13,708 bases of DNA from Spirochaeta sp. GTDB lineage: Bacteria > Spirochaetota > Spirochaetia > Spirochaetales_E > Spirochaetaceae_B. The stretch lies in the NCBI GenBank assembly GCA_030590585.1, contig JAUUYD010000014.1, positions 1 to 13,708 on the forward strand, read 5' to 3'. The notes below the pieces were generated by a model. It did no database searches. It saw only the letters and a program-made list of their open reading frames with translations, and was not told where the DNA came from. Each line of letters opens with the position of its first letter. Within the stretch, counting starts at the first letter, position 1. A program made the translations under genes and the position numbers. Of the stretch, positions 1-7,768 are shown one piece after another.

Positions 1-297
1 AAAGCCTGTGAGGAGGGCTTACGAACTACTGATATGATTGCCCGTTATGGAGGTGAGGAAATTGTGATTTTGCTTCCCGAGACAGATGTTCATGTGGCTT
101 CTGATATCATAGAACGAATCCGCAGGGTGGTCTCCGGGTTGCAGTTTGAAGATGTGAATCGTGCAGTTACTCTCAGTGCCGGTATTTCAGGTTTTATTCC
201 AGACCGCTCTTCTTCACTAACCGAAATTCTCAGGGAAGCCGATGCCGCTCTTTATAAGGCCAAAGCCAAAGGGCGGAACTGCATCGTGGTATACTGA
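1..297 (+). CDS. Diguanylate cyclase GGDEF domain, C-terminal end (5' truncated)
   Basis: The reading frame is open from base 1 and ends at TGA 295-297, so only about 98 C-terminal residues are visible. They contain the catalytic half of a GGDEF domain: RYGGEEI (the GG[D/E]EF signature, with Ile in the last place), then the SAGIS strand and the conserved tail ADAALYKAKAKGRN. GGDEF proteins make cyclic di-GMP from two GTP. GGEE keeps the metal-binding and catalytic acidic residues, so activity is likely; Ile for Phe is a tolerated variant in the family. About nine residues upstream of the signature there is no RxxD inhibitory site (the sequence there is EEGLRTTD, whose R-T-T-D does fit R-x-x-D but lies too near to be the usual I-site). 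The sensory N-terminus is outside the window. The next gene starts 11 bases later on the same strand, so co-transcription is likely. Confidence 0.93.
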   Translation, partial: KACEEGLRTTDMIARYGGEEIVILLPETDVHVASDIIERIRRVVSGLQFEDVNRAVTLSAGISGFIPDRSSSLTEILREADAALYKAKAKGRNCIVVY

Positions 298-308
298 TCG
301 GAGGATTG

Positions 309-1217
309 ATGCTCGATCATATATTTCTCTTCATTTATATCATCACTGTCGGGGTCACTTTTGCCGTGGTGGCTTTGAGCCTCCTGTATTGGCTCACCAA
401 ACGGGACTCAGGAAGATTCAATACCTTTCTTTTAATTGGTTACCTCGCGATTCTACTGATTCTTGCAGGGGTGAGGTTTTACTGGGAAGAGCTTTTATCA
501 GGTGGACGGGCTGTCATTATCGGTACCGGTCTGGCCGAATCTGCCGGTTATGCCCTTCTACTCTATTTCCTGCCGGCAACAGTGAATCACATAATCGGCC
601 GGCATTGGACGGGTTTAAAGATGGCGGCCTCTATCACGGCAAGTGCCGTCTATTTCGCCCTCGGTGCGGTGTATTTACTCACCGGATTTCTTATACCTAT
701 TTCTCTGGCGGCGGCATTCATATATTTTCTTGCACTTACCGTCATAATTGTGGATATCCTGAAAAGTGTTCCTATGATTAAAAGAGGGTCTACCCGGGTG
801 GCAGTCTTGCTTGCAACCCTTCTAACCATGATTTTCCTGCCTCTGGTGACGGTGGGACGCCTGCTGGGAGAAACACTCGGCCCCTGGTCGGTCAGTCATT
901 CGGTACGTTTTTTATTTTTATCACTCTACTATTTCTGGATGGCTCTGGTTGGCGTTATTTTCTATATACGTGAATTGAGTCTGCCGGGGAATACAGTTGT
1001 TCCTGTCTTTACTGTACCGGAGAACCTTCCTCTCACCAATAGAGAGGGAGATATTGCCGAGTCTCTGGCACATGGCCTGACTTATGGAGAGATTGCCGAA
1101 AATCTTGGAATCAGCCCCAATACGGTTCGTAATCATGTGGCCAACGTTTATAAAAAGTTGTCTGTCCGCTCGAAAGTGGAATTGATTGGTGTTCTTCGGG
1201 GAGAGCGTTCTTTTTAG
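309..1217 (+). CDS. Seven-helix membrane protein with C-terminal LuxR-type HTH domain
   Basis: A 302-residue protein. Residues 1-222 are mostly hydrophobic and form about seven predicted membrane helices (roughly 4-28, 38-57, 70-92, 102-125, 128-150, 163-186, 196-220). A short linker leads to a LuxR/GerE DNA-binding domain from about residue 239: LTNREGDIAESLAHGLTYGEIAENLGISPNTVRNHV, shown here only to mark the helix-turn-helix, followed by KKLSVRSKVEL. It is therefore a membrane-anchored transcription factor that could read a signal through its helical bundle without a phosphorylated receiver domain. The ligand and target genes are unknown. I chose ATG 309 because GGAGG at 300-304 is well placed for it; TTG 306 directly before is also in frame. 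The Crp/Fnr gene follows after 23 bases, so the two may be co-transcribed. The architecture is clear; the physiological role is not. Confidence 0.88.
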   Translation: MLDHIFLFIYIITVGVTFAVVALSLLYWLTKRDSGRFNTFLLIGYLAILLILAGVRFYWEELLSGGRAVIIGTGLAESAGYALLLYFLPATVNHIIGRHWTGLKMAASITASAVYFALGAVYLLTGFLIPISLAAAFIYFLALTVIIVDILKSVPMIKRGSTRVAVLLATLLTMIFLPLVTVGRLLGETLGPWSVSHSVRFLFLSLYYFWMALVGVIFYIRELSLPGNTVVPVFTVPENLPLTNREGDIAESLAHGLTYGEIAENLGISPNTVRNHVANVYKKLSVRSKVELIGVLRGERSF

Positions 1218-1240
1218 TTCATTACTTCGAACTTCTCATT

Positions 1241-1963
1241 ATGCCAAATAAATATTACTATTTAACCATGGTATTAACTCTTGAACGATTTATCCCAATT
1301 CTTTCTACCTGCCGATTGTTCCGGGAAGTGCCTCTTGATGTTCTGCCGTCGCTGCTGAAATCAGTGAAGGTGAATTTTGAAGAATATCCGGCAGGAAGTA
1401 TCGTCAGGCATCAGGGAGACCGGTATAAATCTTTGATTATCGTGGCTGAAGGAAGTCTGGAAACCCGGATTGACGACGGTGGCGGCCGGGGGATGATAGT
1501 TGAGTATTTCCGGGTTATGTCACTGGTGGCTTCGGCTGTTCTTGTCAGTTCGAATCCCGTATTGCCTGTATCCCTGATTGCCAGGGAGGATGTTACCCTG
1601 ATTTGTATTGGAAATGATGATATTTTCAGCCTGTTTTCCCGTGAACCTGCCGTACTGAAAGCTTATATGGCCGATGCCGGGGACAAGGTAAGATTTCTAA
1701 GCGATAAGCTCAGATTGTTCCGGTTCGGTACACTGCGTCAGCGTATTGCCGGGCATCTTCTGTCTCTTGCATCCGAGCAGGGTACCGAACATCCCAGATG
1801 GCGTCATGGCCGGGAAAAAATGGCAGATCTTTTAGGTGTCGCACGGCCTTCACTCTCCCGTGAACTTTCCCAAATGACTCAGGACGGTATAATCAAAGGG
1901 ATGAACCGGAGCCATGTCCGGTTTTCCGCATATCAACTCAAGGTTATTCTTGAGGATGTTTAA
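1241..1963 (+). CDS. Crp/Fnr-family transcriptional regulator, probably HcpR-like
   Basis: A 240-residue protein with a cyclic-nucleotide-binding-type beta-barrel at about residues 20-140 (LFREVPLDVL, the PAGSIVRHQGD turn and IIVAEGSLE), a dimerisation helix, and a winged helix-turn-helix at about 165-240. The recognition segment is LLGVARPSLSRELSQM, followed by the wing GIIKGMNRSHVRF. There are no N-terminal cysteines like those holding the Fe-S cluster of Fnr, so oxygen sensing through Fe-S is unlikely. It sits tail-to-tail with hcp, whose upstream region holds a Crp-type palindrome. In several anaerobes HcpR, a Crp/Fnr member, controls hcp in response to nitric oxide, so this gene is the natural candidate, by inference from context. 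I kept ATG 1241; ATG 1268 (MVLTLERF) is an equally possible start, and neither has a good Shine-Dalgarno sequence. Confidence 0.87.
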   Translation: MPNKYYYLTMVLTLERFIPILSTCRLFREVPLDVLPSLLKSVKVNFEEYPAGSIVRHQGDRYKSLIIVAEGSLETRIDDGGGRGMIVEYFRVMSLVASAVLVSSNPVLPVSLIAREDVTLICIGNDDIFSLFSREPAVLKAYMADAGDKVRFLSDKLRLFRFGTLRQRIAGHLLSLASEQGTEHPRWRHGREKMADLLGVARPSLSRELSQMTQDGIIKGMNRSHVRFSAYQLKVILEDV

Positions 1964-1982
1964 TCCGGGATGACAGCCCGGA
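1964..1982. terminator. Small GC-rich hairpin between convergent genes
   Basis: TCCGGG (1964-1969) and CCCGGA (1977-1982) form a 6-bp stem with a 7-base loop directly after the stop codon of the Crp/Fnr gene and 40 bases past the end of hcp. There is no T-run on either side, so intrinsic termination would be weak. It is the only stem-loop candidate in the 59-bp gap. Confidence 0.25.
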
Positions 1983-2022
1983 AGGGTCTCCCCCGCCCGG
2001 GCTCAAGGTCAGTCTTGCAGCA

Positions 2023-3696
2023 TTATACCTGGAGAACAGGCTCCCGGACTCCCATAAACATTTCCACATCCTCTTCGGCATTCTCTCCGATACCGGCAAT
2101 TCCAAAGTTTTCAACCAGTACCTTGATGACGTTGGGTGAAAGGAAAGCCGGCAGGGTTGGTCCAAGGTGGATATCCTTAACCCCAAGATACAGCAGTGCC
2201 AACAGGACAATTACAGCTTTCTGTTCGTACCATGCAATGTTATAGCTGATAGGGAGTTCGTTGATGTCATCCAGCCCGAACACTTCCTTCAGCTTCATTG
2301 CAATCACAACAAGAGAGTAGCTGTCGTTACACTGACCGGCATCCAGAACTCTTGGTATTCCGCCGATATCACCCAGAGGCAGCTTGTTGTACCTGAACTT
2401 GGCACAGCCTGCGGTAAGAATCACGGTATCATCGGGAAGGGCTTCGGCAAAATCAGTGTAATAGTTTCTTCCTTTCTGCCGTCCGTCACAACCGGCCATG
2501 ACAAAGAAACGCTTGATAGCACCGGTGTTTACAGCATCCACTACCTGATCGGCCAGTGCCAGTACCTGGGCATGGGCGAATCCACCGGTTATAGACCCGG
2601 TCTCAATTTCAGTGGGTGCATCACAATCTCGGGCCTGATCGATAATTACTGAAAAATCTTTAGGCTGGTCGTTCACTCTGTCGGCAATATGGGTAACACC
2701 GGGGAATCCGGCAGCGCCTGATGTATAGAGCCTGGCCTTGTAACTGTCTTTCGGCGGAACCAGGCAGTTGGTAGTCAGGAGCACCGGGCCGTTGAATGAT
2801 TCGAAATCCCGGGTCTGCTGCCACCATGACGACCCATAATTACCTACCAGATGACTGTAGGCTTTCAGTTCCGGGTAGTAATGTGCCGGCAGCATCTCAC
2901 TGTGGGTGTAGATGTCTATTCCCATATCTTTTGATTGTTCCAGCAGCTCCTTGAGATCTCGTAAATCATGACCGCTTATAAGGATACCCGGTCGGGTTCC
3001 GACGCCGATATTAACCTCTGTAATCTCGGGATTTCCATAGGCTCCGGTATTTGCCCCATCAAGCATGGCCATGGCTGTGACGCCTTTTTCACCGGTCTCC
3101 AGTGTGATTGCCACCAGATCGGCAACTTCCAATGAGTCGTCCAGGGTGGCAGCCAGCGCTTTCCGGGTGAACTCATAGAGTTCTTCATCTTCACTGCCCA
3201 GTTTCTCCGCATGTTCAGTATAAGCGGCAACACCTTTCAAACCATAGATAATCAGTTCCCGCAGACTGCGGATATCTTCGTTTTCTGTGGCAAGAACCCC
3301 CACCATGGCTGCTTTCACAGGATATTCGGCCTCTGATGATGGGCTCCATAACGCGGCTCCCGGGATGTTCGTTTCATCCCATCCTGTTTTTCGGGCTGCC
3401 AAGAGAAGTTCATCTCTCATGACAAGGGCCCTGGTAACGGCACTGTTGAAAATTTCAGAGTTGAAGTTGGCGTTGGTGATGGTGGTGAAGAGACTGTACA
3501 TGATGAAACGGCCTACTTCGATATCTACCTTCACACCATGGCTGTGAGCGTTTTCCGCGGCCCATGATAAACCTTTGACTGCATAGATAAGCAGATCCTG
3601 TTCAGCGGAAACGACATCGGTTTTACCGCAGATTCCTTTAATTGTACAGCCGGTTCCCTTGGCGGCTTCCTGGCATTGGTAACAGAACATAGACAT
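2023..3696 (-). CDS. hcp: Hybrid cluster protein (hydroxylamine reductase), Desulfovibrio type
   Basis: A 557-residue cytoplasmic Fe-S protein. The N-terminus has the cysteine set C5-x2-C8-x8-C17-x5-C23, which holds the proximal cubane cluster in class I/III (strict anaerobe-type) Hcp; the E. coli class has wider spacing. The hybrid Fe-S-O cluster ligands are all in place: H243, E267, C311, C403 (persulfide position), C431 (AGCAKF), C456 (GQCNDS), E491 and K493 (YEQK). These match the order and spacing of the Desulfovibrio protein to within a few residues. Hcp reduces hydroxylamine in vitro and acts as a nitric oxide reductase / S-nitrosylation factor in vivo. The start has a strong AGGAGGA about 5 bases upstream. 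It appears to be transcribed alone; no hcr-type reductase lies beside it, so the electron donor is elsewhere. A Crp-type palindrome lies about 57 bp upstream of the start. Confidence 0.97.
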   Translation of the reverse strand: MSMFCYQCQEAAKGTGCTIKGICGKTDVVSAEQDLLIYAVKGLSWAAENAHSHGVKVDIEVGRFIMYSLFTTITNANFNSEIFNSAVTRALVMRDELLLAARKTGWDETNIPGAALWSPSSEAEYPVKAAMVGVLATENEDIRSLRELIIYGLKGVAAYTEHAEKLGSEDEELYEFTRKALAATLDDSLEVADLVAITLETGEKGVTAMAMLDGANTGAYGNPEITEVNIGVGTRPGILISGHDLRDLKELLEQSKDMGIDIYTHSEMLPAHYYPELKAYSHLVGNYGSSWWQQTRDFESFNGPVLLTTNCLVPPKDSYKARLYTSGAAGFPGVTHIADRVNDQPKDFSVIIDQARDCDAPTEIETGSITGGFAHAQVLALADQVVDAVNTGAIKRFFVMAGCDGRQKGRNYYTDFAEALPDDTVILTAGCAKFRYNKLPLGDIGGIPRVLDAGQCNDSYSLVVIAMKLKEVFGLDDINELPISYNIAWYEQKAVIVLLALLYLGVKDIHLGPTLPAFLSPNVIKVLVENFGIAGIGENAEEDVEMFMGVREPVLQV

Positions 3697-3752
3697 ATTG
3701 TCCTCCTGATAACTAAATAATACCAGGAAGGTAGTAAATAAATTGGAAGCAG

Positions 3753-3772
3753 TCGGTAACCCATGTTACCGA
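3753..3772. promoter_or_regulatory. 20-bp perfect palindrome upstream of hcp, likely Crp/Fnr-type (HcpR) operator
   Basis: Arms TCGGTAAC and GTTACCGA are exact inverted repeats around the 4-base centre CCAT. The size and 4-base spacer suit a dimeric Crp/Fnr-family regulator. It lies 57-76 bases upstream of the hcp start codon, with AT-rich sequence in between, including TATTAT (minus strand, 3722-3717) as a possible -10 box; that box would put the palindrome centre near -52, an atypical spacing, so the exact promoter is uncertain. The Crp/Fnr gene at 1241 is the obvious candidate binder. Confidence 0.6.
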
Positions 3773-3851
3773 ATTGAATAAAAAGAGAAAAAAATATCGA
3801 TAATTCCTAATCGAAGTGGGAACAGCGCACCCGGATACTTTAACTATTCGC

Positions 3852-3883
3852 AAAATCCCGAACCTGACGGGAAGTCCCGGTTC
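3852..3883 (-). terminator. Weak intrinsic terminator after the secreted-protein gene
   Basis: Read on the minus strand, GAAC/GTTC outer pairs (3883-3880 with 3863-3860) enclose an inner CCCG/CGGG stem (3879-3876 with 3871-3868) with a small bulge. Then comes GGGATTTT. It begins 12 bases beyond the TGA of the 3896-4540 gene, the right place for its terminator. The short T-run and bulge make it modest. Confidence 0.4.
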
Positions 3884-3895
3884 AAATGACGCCGA

Positions 3896-4540
3896 TCAGT
3901 TTGCCGTGCCGGGGCCTTTTTCCAGTATGGCGTTAATTAAAGCTTTCTCGGCGGCAAAATCTGCCAGTATCTTACTCGTATTCAGTTCTGAAATCATATC
4001 TCTCAGGCCGGGCAGTTCCCGACCTGCAAAATGAAGAGTAAATACCGGGAGGGTTTTTTCTCCAGATCGACGTGTCTCGGCTCCCTGGCTGCTTTCTGTC
4101 AGGAGCAGTGCGTATTCCCGTCCCTGGCGTACGAATCGTAAAACCTGTTCTGAGGAATCAAAAGGAAAGATTGTACTGCGGTACGCGTATTCGAGGCCGG
4201 GGTTTACCTTTGCCGCATCCCTTATGACGGTCTGATCGACGTTCATCTCCAGCAGACGAGAGCGCCACCAGGCTGCATTGGCGGATGCTTCGCGAAAAGC
4301 TGTCAAATCATCATTTGAGAAGGTCCATTTAACGGTATCCAGCCCGAAACCTTTGTACGAAATAAGAATCTCCAGAGCGGCCCCTGCCTCATTCGTACTG
4401 ATGTATGCAAGGCCTTCCTGGTAACCATCGAAGCTTTCCAATCCGATTTCCACCTGTCCAAGGGGAACCGGCAGTGCGCTGATTGGCAGCAGTGCAAGAG
4501 TGAGGAAGATAAAAACTGATATAAGTCGATGAAATATCAT
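3896..4540 (-). CDS. Secreted protein of unknown function
   Basis: A 214-residue protein I do not recognise. It starts with a clear signal peptide (MIFHRLISVFIFLTLALLPISALP), with cleavage likely near residue 22-24 and no lipobox cysteine, so a soluble periplasmic or exported protein is expected. The mature part has no cysteine. It contains alternating strand and helix text with a central WWRSRLLEM segment, an RFVRQGREYALLLTE strand pair and a helical end (ISELNTSKILADFAAEKALINAILEKG). No catalytic motif stands out. The start ATG 4540 has only a distant AGGA (about 10 bases); an ATG further upstream is out of frame. It faces the ABC exporter genes across a 94-bp divergent region, so it might be an accessory factor of that exporter, but it lacks features of an ABC-exported peptide and has its own Sec signal. 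Confidence 0.75.
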   Translation of the reverse strand: MIFHRLISVFIFLTLALLPISALPVPLGQVEIGLESFDGYQEGLAYISTNEAGAALEILISYKGFGLDTVKWTFSNDDLTAFREASANAAWWRSRLLEMNVDQTVIRDAAKVNPGLEYAYRSTIFPFDSSEQVLRFVRQGREYALLLTESSQGAETRRSGEKTLPVFTLHFAGRELPGLRDMISELNTSKILADFAAEKALINAILEKGPGTAN

Positions 4541-4634
4541 ATTACATTCATCCTATCGGTTCCAAGAACTTATTTCCTGCAGTTTTTTTTCTCTTAACTG
4601 AAGCCTTTGACTCGAAGCAACAGTCATATAAGGC

Positions 4635-6284
4635 ATGACGCTATTTAAAGGAATCAATCGATACATCGTAAAAGAGGAGGGGAAGTCAGATCTCCTCATT
4701 ATAATTCTGTTAATAACAGCGGCTATTTCCTCGCTGATTCCGGCGTTTCTGAACAGGGTGTTCTTTGACCGGGTGATTCCGGATCGCAGCAGGGAATTGA
4801 TAATCCCAATTCTTCTTCTGCTTATCGTTGTTGAATTGGCCGGTATTTTTTCCCGTTTCCACGCGGATTGCCGCCTGGCTGAAAGAAGCAGGGAAAATCG
4901 GCACAAGCGTAGGATTCTTCTGGTTGACCGCCTGTGGCGGCTGAAGATTGACTGGTTTGATACCCACGGGCCCGGCGCGGTTATCCGGCATTATGATGAT
5001 GCGGGAATACTTGGAAATTTAAGATCAGTCTTCATCAGAGATAACCTCGGCCCGCTCCTGGTTTTAATCGTATTACTGCCGCCGATGTTTATCCTGCAGC
5101 CTGTTCTCGCACTCAGCCGGATTCTGTCCATTATCCCCGGGATGATTGCCGGTTTCGGATTTCTAAAGATTGACCTTCAATTCGAGGGTAAAATCTGGAC
5201 TGTCAGAAGACGGTTGACAACCGATCTTTTCAGGGGAGCCCGGGGAGTTGCAACCTTGAAATCAGGCAGGGGAGGGGAGGGCTATTCACGGCATATCAGA
5301 TTTGAAATGAATCATTTGGGCCGGCTTGAGGAGCAGCGCCGGATTCTTGGTGCCCGATGGGAGGCCGTTGCCGCAGGAACTTCCCGTATAGGCGCTGCCC
5401 TTACCCTGGTTCTTGCGATATATCTGGTTCTTGAAGGCCGTCTGACCTTCGGATCCTATATCGCTTTTTCAATCCTTTCCAACAGGAGTATGAGCGCGAT
5501 AGGAGAGTTTCTGGGAGGGCTCAGATCTCTGGCACGGTCCGGAAATTCCGCGGAGCGGCATCGTGAACTGTTTAATCAGGGTACAGACGACAATAATTCA
5601 TCTTTTTCTCTGACTGGTTTGTCTTCAAGGCGGGAGGGATTGAATATTACCGGTTTGACATATGCTTATCCCGGTTCCGGGACGGTATTGAAGAATCTGG
5701 GTTTGAAGGTGGAAAGCGGAGAAAGAGTTCTTTTGACCGGGGGCAGCGGTGCTGGAAAAAGTACATTGTTTTCCCTGATCCTCGGATTTCGTTCACCGGA
5801 AGAAGGTTCAATTTCATATTCCGGAATCTCTCTATTGGACTGCATGGCTTCAAGGCGTAGAGAACTCATTGGAGCGGTACTGCAGAATCCATCGTTTTTT
5901 GATGGAACAGTACGGGAAAACCTTTCTCTTTATGCAGCTGCACCCTCGGATAAATGCCTCTGGAGGGCTCTGGAAGCGGCAGCAGCCCAGGATATTGTTG
6001 CAATGCTCCCAGGCGGTCTGAATGCGCGGCTCAGCGGTGAAGATTCCGGGCTTTCCGGGGGGCAGCGGCAGCGTCTGGCCATTGCCAGGTTAATGGTGCG
6101 TCCGCCATCACTCATTCTTCTTGATGAACCGGTAAACGCCCTGGATACCGGCAGCAACAGTCTGGTTAAGCATTCCCTGGCCCGGGCCTGTGAAGGAAAA
6201 ACGGTGCTTCTGATATCCCACAGCGGGGAGCTGCCGCTTGAAATTCATCGGAGCCTTTCACTCGCAGATGGATGTATAAATTGA
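4635..6284 (+). CDS. ABC exporter, fused membrane and ATPase domains (no peptidase domain)
   Basis: A 549-residue half-transporter. Six membrane helices are visible in residues 1-290 (about 19-41, 54-74, 137-153, 158-177, 251-267, 272-290). The ATPase domain follows from about residue 335: A-loop Tyr in LTYAYPG, Walker A G369-T377 (GGSGAGKST), Q-loop in VLQNPSFF, signature LSGGQRQR at 473-480, Walker B LILLDE at 493-498, D-loop NALD, and switch His529 (LISHS). All ATP-site residues are intact. Its fold and its pairing with an overlapping HlyD-type gene place it with the peptide, bacteriocin and toxin exporters, but it lacks the N-terminal C39 peptidase found in many of them. The substrate is unknown. 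TAA at 4629-4631 in frame blocks an earlier start; the Shine-Dalgarno sequence at ATG 4635 is poor (AAGG too close). Confidence 0.9.
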   Translation: MTLFKGINRYIVKEEGKSDLLIIILLITAAISSLIPAFLNRVFFDRVIPDRSRELIIPILLLLIVVELAGIFSRFHADCRLAERSRENRHKRRILLVDRLWRLKIDWFDTHGPGAVIRHYDDAGILGNLRSVFIRDNLGPLLVLIVLLPPMFILQPVLALSRILSIIPGMIAGFGFLKIDLQFEGKIWTVRRRLTTDLFRGARGVATLKSGRGGEGYSRHIRFEMNHLGRLEEQRRILGARWEAVAAGTSRIGAALTLVLAIYLVLEGRLTFGSYIAFSILSNRSMSAIGEFLGGLRSLARSGNSAERHRELFNQGTDDNNSSFSLTGLSSRREGLNITGLTYAYPGSGTVLKNLGLKVESGERVLLTGGSGAGKSTLFSLILGFRSPEEGSISYSGISLLDCMASRRRELIGAVLQNPSFFDGTVRENLSLYAAAPSDKCLWRALEAAAAQDIVAMLPGGLNARLSGEDSGLSGGQRQRLAIARLMVRPPSLILLDEPVNALDTGSNSLVKHSLARACEGKTVLLISHSGELPLEIHRSLSLADGCIN

Positions 6285-7336
6285 TGATAAAACAACAGCG
6301 CAGAACCAGGCAGAAGTGGAGAATGACCTTTATCACCGCTATTATCATTCTTGCCGGAGGGGCAGTTACCCTGGCATGGATGAATACAGGATTTGTGGAA
6401 TGTTCGGGGTATCTGGAACCGGATTCATGGCTTCCCCTCTACGCTTATTCGGAAGGGTTGGTGAAAAAGGGTTCTCTGGAAGACGGCATGACGGTAATCA
6501 AAGGATCCAGATTGATTCTCCTTGATGATGAATGGCCCGGCTGGAATATTAAGAGGGTAATTCAGGAACAAAAGACTATCAGATGTGAAATAACTTACAT
6601 GGAACAGCGCCTTGCCTTGTTTTCCATACATCGGAAAATTGAGGAGTCTGAATATGAAAGGCTCATGGATGCTGATCGGCGGTTATTGGAAAACTCTTCT
6701 CTTACCATTAATGAACTGAAGCATGATGAGTATCTCTACCATACCTTTGTTGCCGGTGCCGATCGGGAGCAGGCTGATTTGAAACATGCTCTCCTGCTGA
6801 AAAATTCAAAGTTTGAATCCCTCAGGGCTGAAAAGGTTCTATGGGAATCAAGGCTGAAAGATGCACAAATCCTGGCTCCCGTCTCCGGAACTTATTACTG
6901 TGTTGAAACAGTACTTTCCGGTGCTTCTGCCGGGTTGATTCCATCAATAGGTCCCGGCAGGCAAATCGAATCAGGGCGTTTACTCGGGTTTATTATTCCG
7001 AATGGCGGTATGAAAGCTCATATCGAGATTCCCCAACACCGTATCTCAGGCTGCAGCCCCGGGAAGCTGGTGCTTCTGTCGGTTGATGCCCGGCCTCAAT
7101 GGCGGTTTGCTCCGGTTAGAGGCCGTCTTGCATCGGTAACAAAGATAGCTTCGGGAGGTGTTTTTCACGCAACGGTAAATCTCTCGGTATCCGAACAAAT
7201 ATTGGATGAACTCAAGGTATTAAGCTGTGGAAATCTGACAGCCCGGATTGATATTCGGGGCCGCCGGCGGGCTGGGCTGGGATTCTGGGAGCGCTGGACC
7301 ATGATGATGAACTCAATGGGAAAAGACCGGCTGTAA
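6272..7336 (+). CDS. HlyD-family membrane fusion protein (periplasmic adaptor)
   Basis: A 354-residue protein with a short cytoplasmic N-terminus rich in Lys/Arg, one membrane helix at about 19-37, and a first biotinyl-lipoyl-like half (SGYLEPDSWLPLYAYSEGLVKKGSLEDGMTV, where the adaptor family reads 'v..G.v..g..l'). A charged helical hairpin follows at about 90-190 (EQKTIRCEIT to KVLWESRLKD), then the returning strand ILAPVSGTYY and a beta-barrel region with PGKLVLLSVDARP. This is the order of a HlyD-type adaptor linking an inner-membrane ABC exporter to the outer membrane or cell surface. The start at ATG 6272 overlaps the ABC gene by 13 bases; ATG 6284 in the same frame would overlap its TGA as TGATG, typical of translational coupling. 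The two products very likely work together. No outer-membrane TolC gene is in the window. Confidence 0.85.
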   Translation: MYKLMIKQQRRTRQKWRMTFITAIIILAGGAVTLAWMNTGFVECSGYLEPDSWLPLYAYSEGLVKKGSLEDGMTVIKGSRLILLDDEWPGWNIKRVIQEQKTIRCEITYMEQRLALFSIHRKIEESEYERLMDADRRLLENSSLTINELKHDEYLYHTFVAGADREQADLKHALLLKNSKFESLRAEKVLWESRLKDAQILAPVSGTYYCVETVLSGASAGLIPSIGPGRQIESGRLLGFIIPNGGMKAHIEIPQHRISGCSPGKLVLLSVDARPQWRFAPVRGRLASVTKIASGGVFHATVNLSVSEQILDELKVLSCGNLTARIDIRGRRRAGLGFWERWTMMMNSMGKDRL

Positions 7337-7346
7337 TGAGCCGGTC
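7325..7346 (-). terminator. Intrinsic terminator of the psp operon, inside the end of the HlyD gene
   Basis: GACCGGCT (7325-7332) and AGCCGGTC (7339-7346) form a perfect 8-bp stem with a 6-base loop. On the minus strand the stem is followed directly by TTTT, as expected for the pspABC transcript, 33 bases past the pspC stop. On the plus strand only a CTT follows, so termination of the exporter operon would be weaker. The left arm encodes the last residues (DRL) of the adaptor protein and its stop codon is in the loop. Confidence 0.7.
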
Positions 7347-7378
7347 CTTACGGGAAAATCTTGTCTGCAGCCTGTCTT

Positions 7379-7768
7379 TCAGCCCCTGGAACTTTTGGAA
7401 CTCTTGGAAAATCTGTTTTCCCAATCCTTTTCCTTGTCTAACTCATCATCTTCCATCTTATTCACTCGTTCTTTCAGATTGTCGAAATCAGCCTTAACAT
7501 CATCGTAAGATGCTTTTTTGTCCCTTCGGTTCCGGTCTTCCTGATGCCGGTCTCCCCGGTATTCGGGTTCAATTGGAAGTATTAAAGCCAGGATGAAGTA
7601 AACCCATATTGACATGCCTGCGAAGAGAACCAGAAATACGAATATCAGTCGTACGGCCCCCACCGGGAAATCCCGCCATTCGGCAATTCCCCTGCACACT
7701 CCCAGAATCTCGCCATCCCTTGATCTTTCCAGTTTTTTTCTTCCCGAATAGTACCCAGCCATTATCAT
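7379..7768 (-). CDS. pspC: PspC-domain membrane protein
   Basis: A 129-residue protein. Residues 10-66 are a PspC domain: KKLERSRDGEILGVCRGIAEWRDFPVGAVRLIFVF with the GVCRGIA signature, then two closely spaced membrane segments (about 38-52 and 54-66) ending in ILPIEPEYRG. The tail (70-129) is strongly charged and helical (DDVKADFDNLKERVNKMEDDELDKEKDW), likely a short coiled coil, and ends in a Ser/Lys-rich stretch. In the phage shock system PspC is the inner-membrane sensor that, with PspB, draws PspA off PspF under membrane stress. The start codon overlaps the stop of the pspB-like gene as ATGA. GGAGAGGAGAGG precedes both ATG 7768 and ATG 7762; the second has better spacing. Confidence 0.9.
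   Translation of the reverse strand: MIMAGYYSGRKKLERSRDGEILGVCRGIAEWRDFPVGAVRLIFVFLVLFAGMSIWVYFILALILPIEPEYRGDRHQEDRNRRDKKASYDDVKADFDNLKERVNKMEDDELDKEKDWENRFSKSSKSSRG

Noticed and set aside
242..781. 179-residue open frame on the plus strand overlapping the LuxR-type gene
   Set aside because: It is an out-of-frame shadow of the GGDEF and membrane LuxR genes, rich in Cys/His/Arg with no domain and no Shine-Dalgarno sequence.
2167..2652. 161-residue open frame antisense to hcp
   Set aside because: It lies wholly within hcp, whose Fe-S ligands are all in order on the other strand; a shadow frame.
4580..4600. CAGTT/AACTG inverted repeat with a run of eight T in the exporter promoter region
   Set aside because: Only a 5-bp AT-rich stem with an 11-base loop, and the T-run is in the loop; not a terminator and too weak to call an operator.
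4607..4632. TTGACT and TATAAG as a sigma-70 promoter of the ABC gene
   Set aside because: The spacing is 14 bp rather than about 17, and the transcript would start inside the coding region; not reliable enough to annotate.
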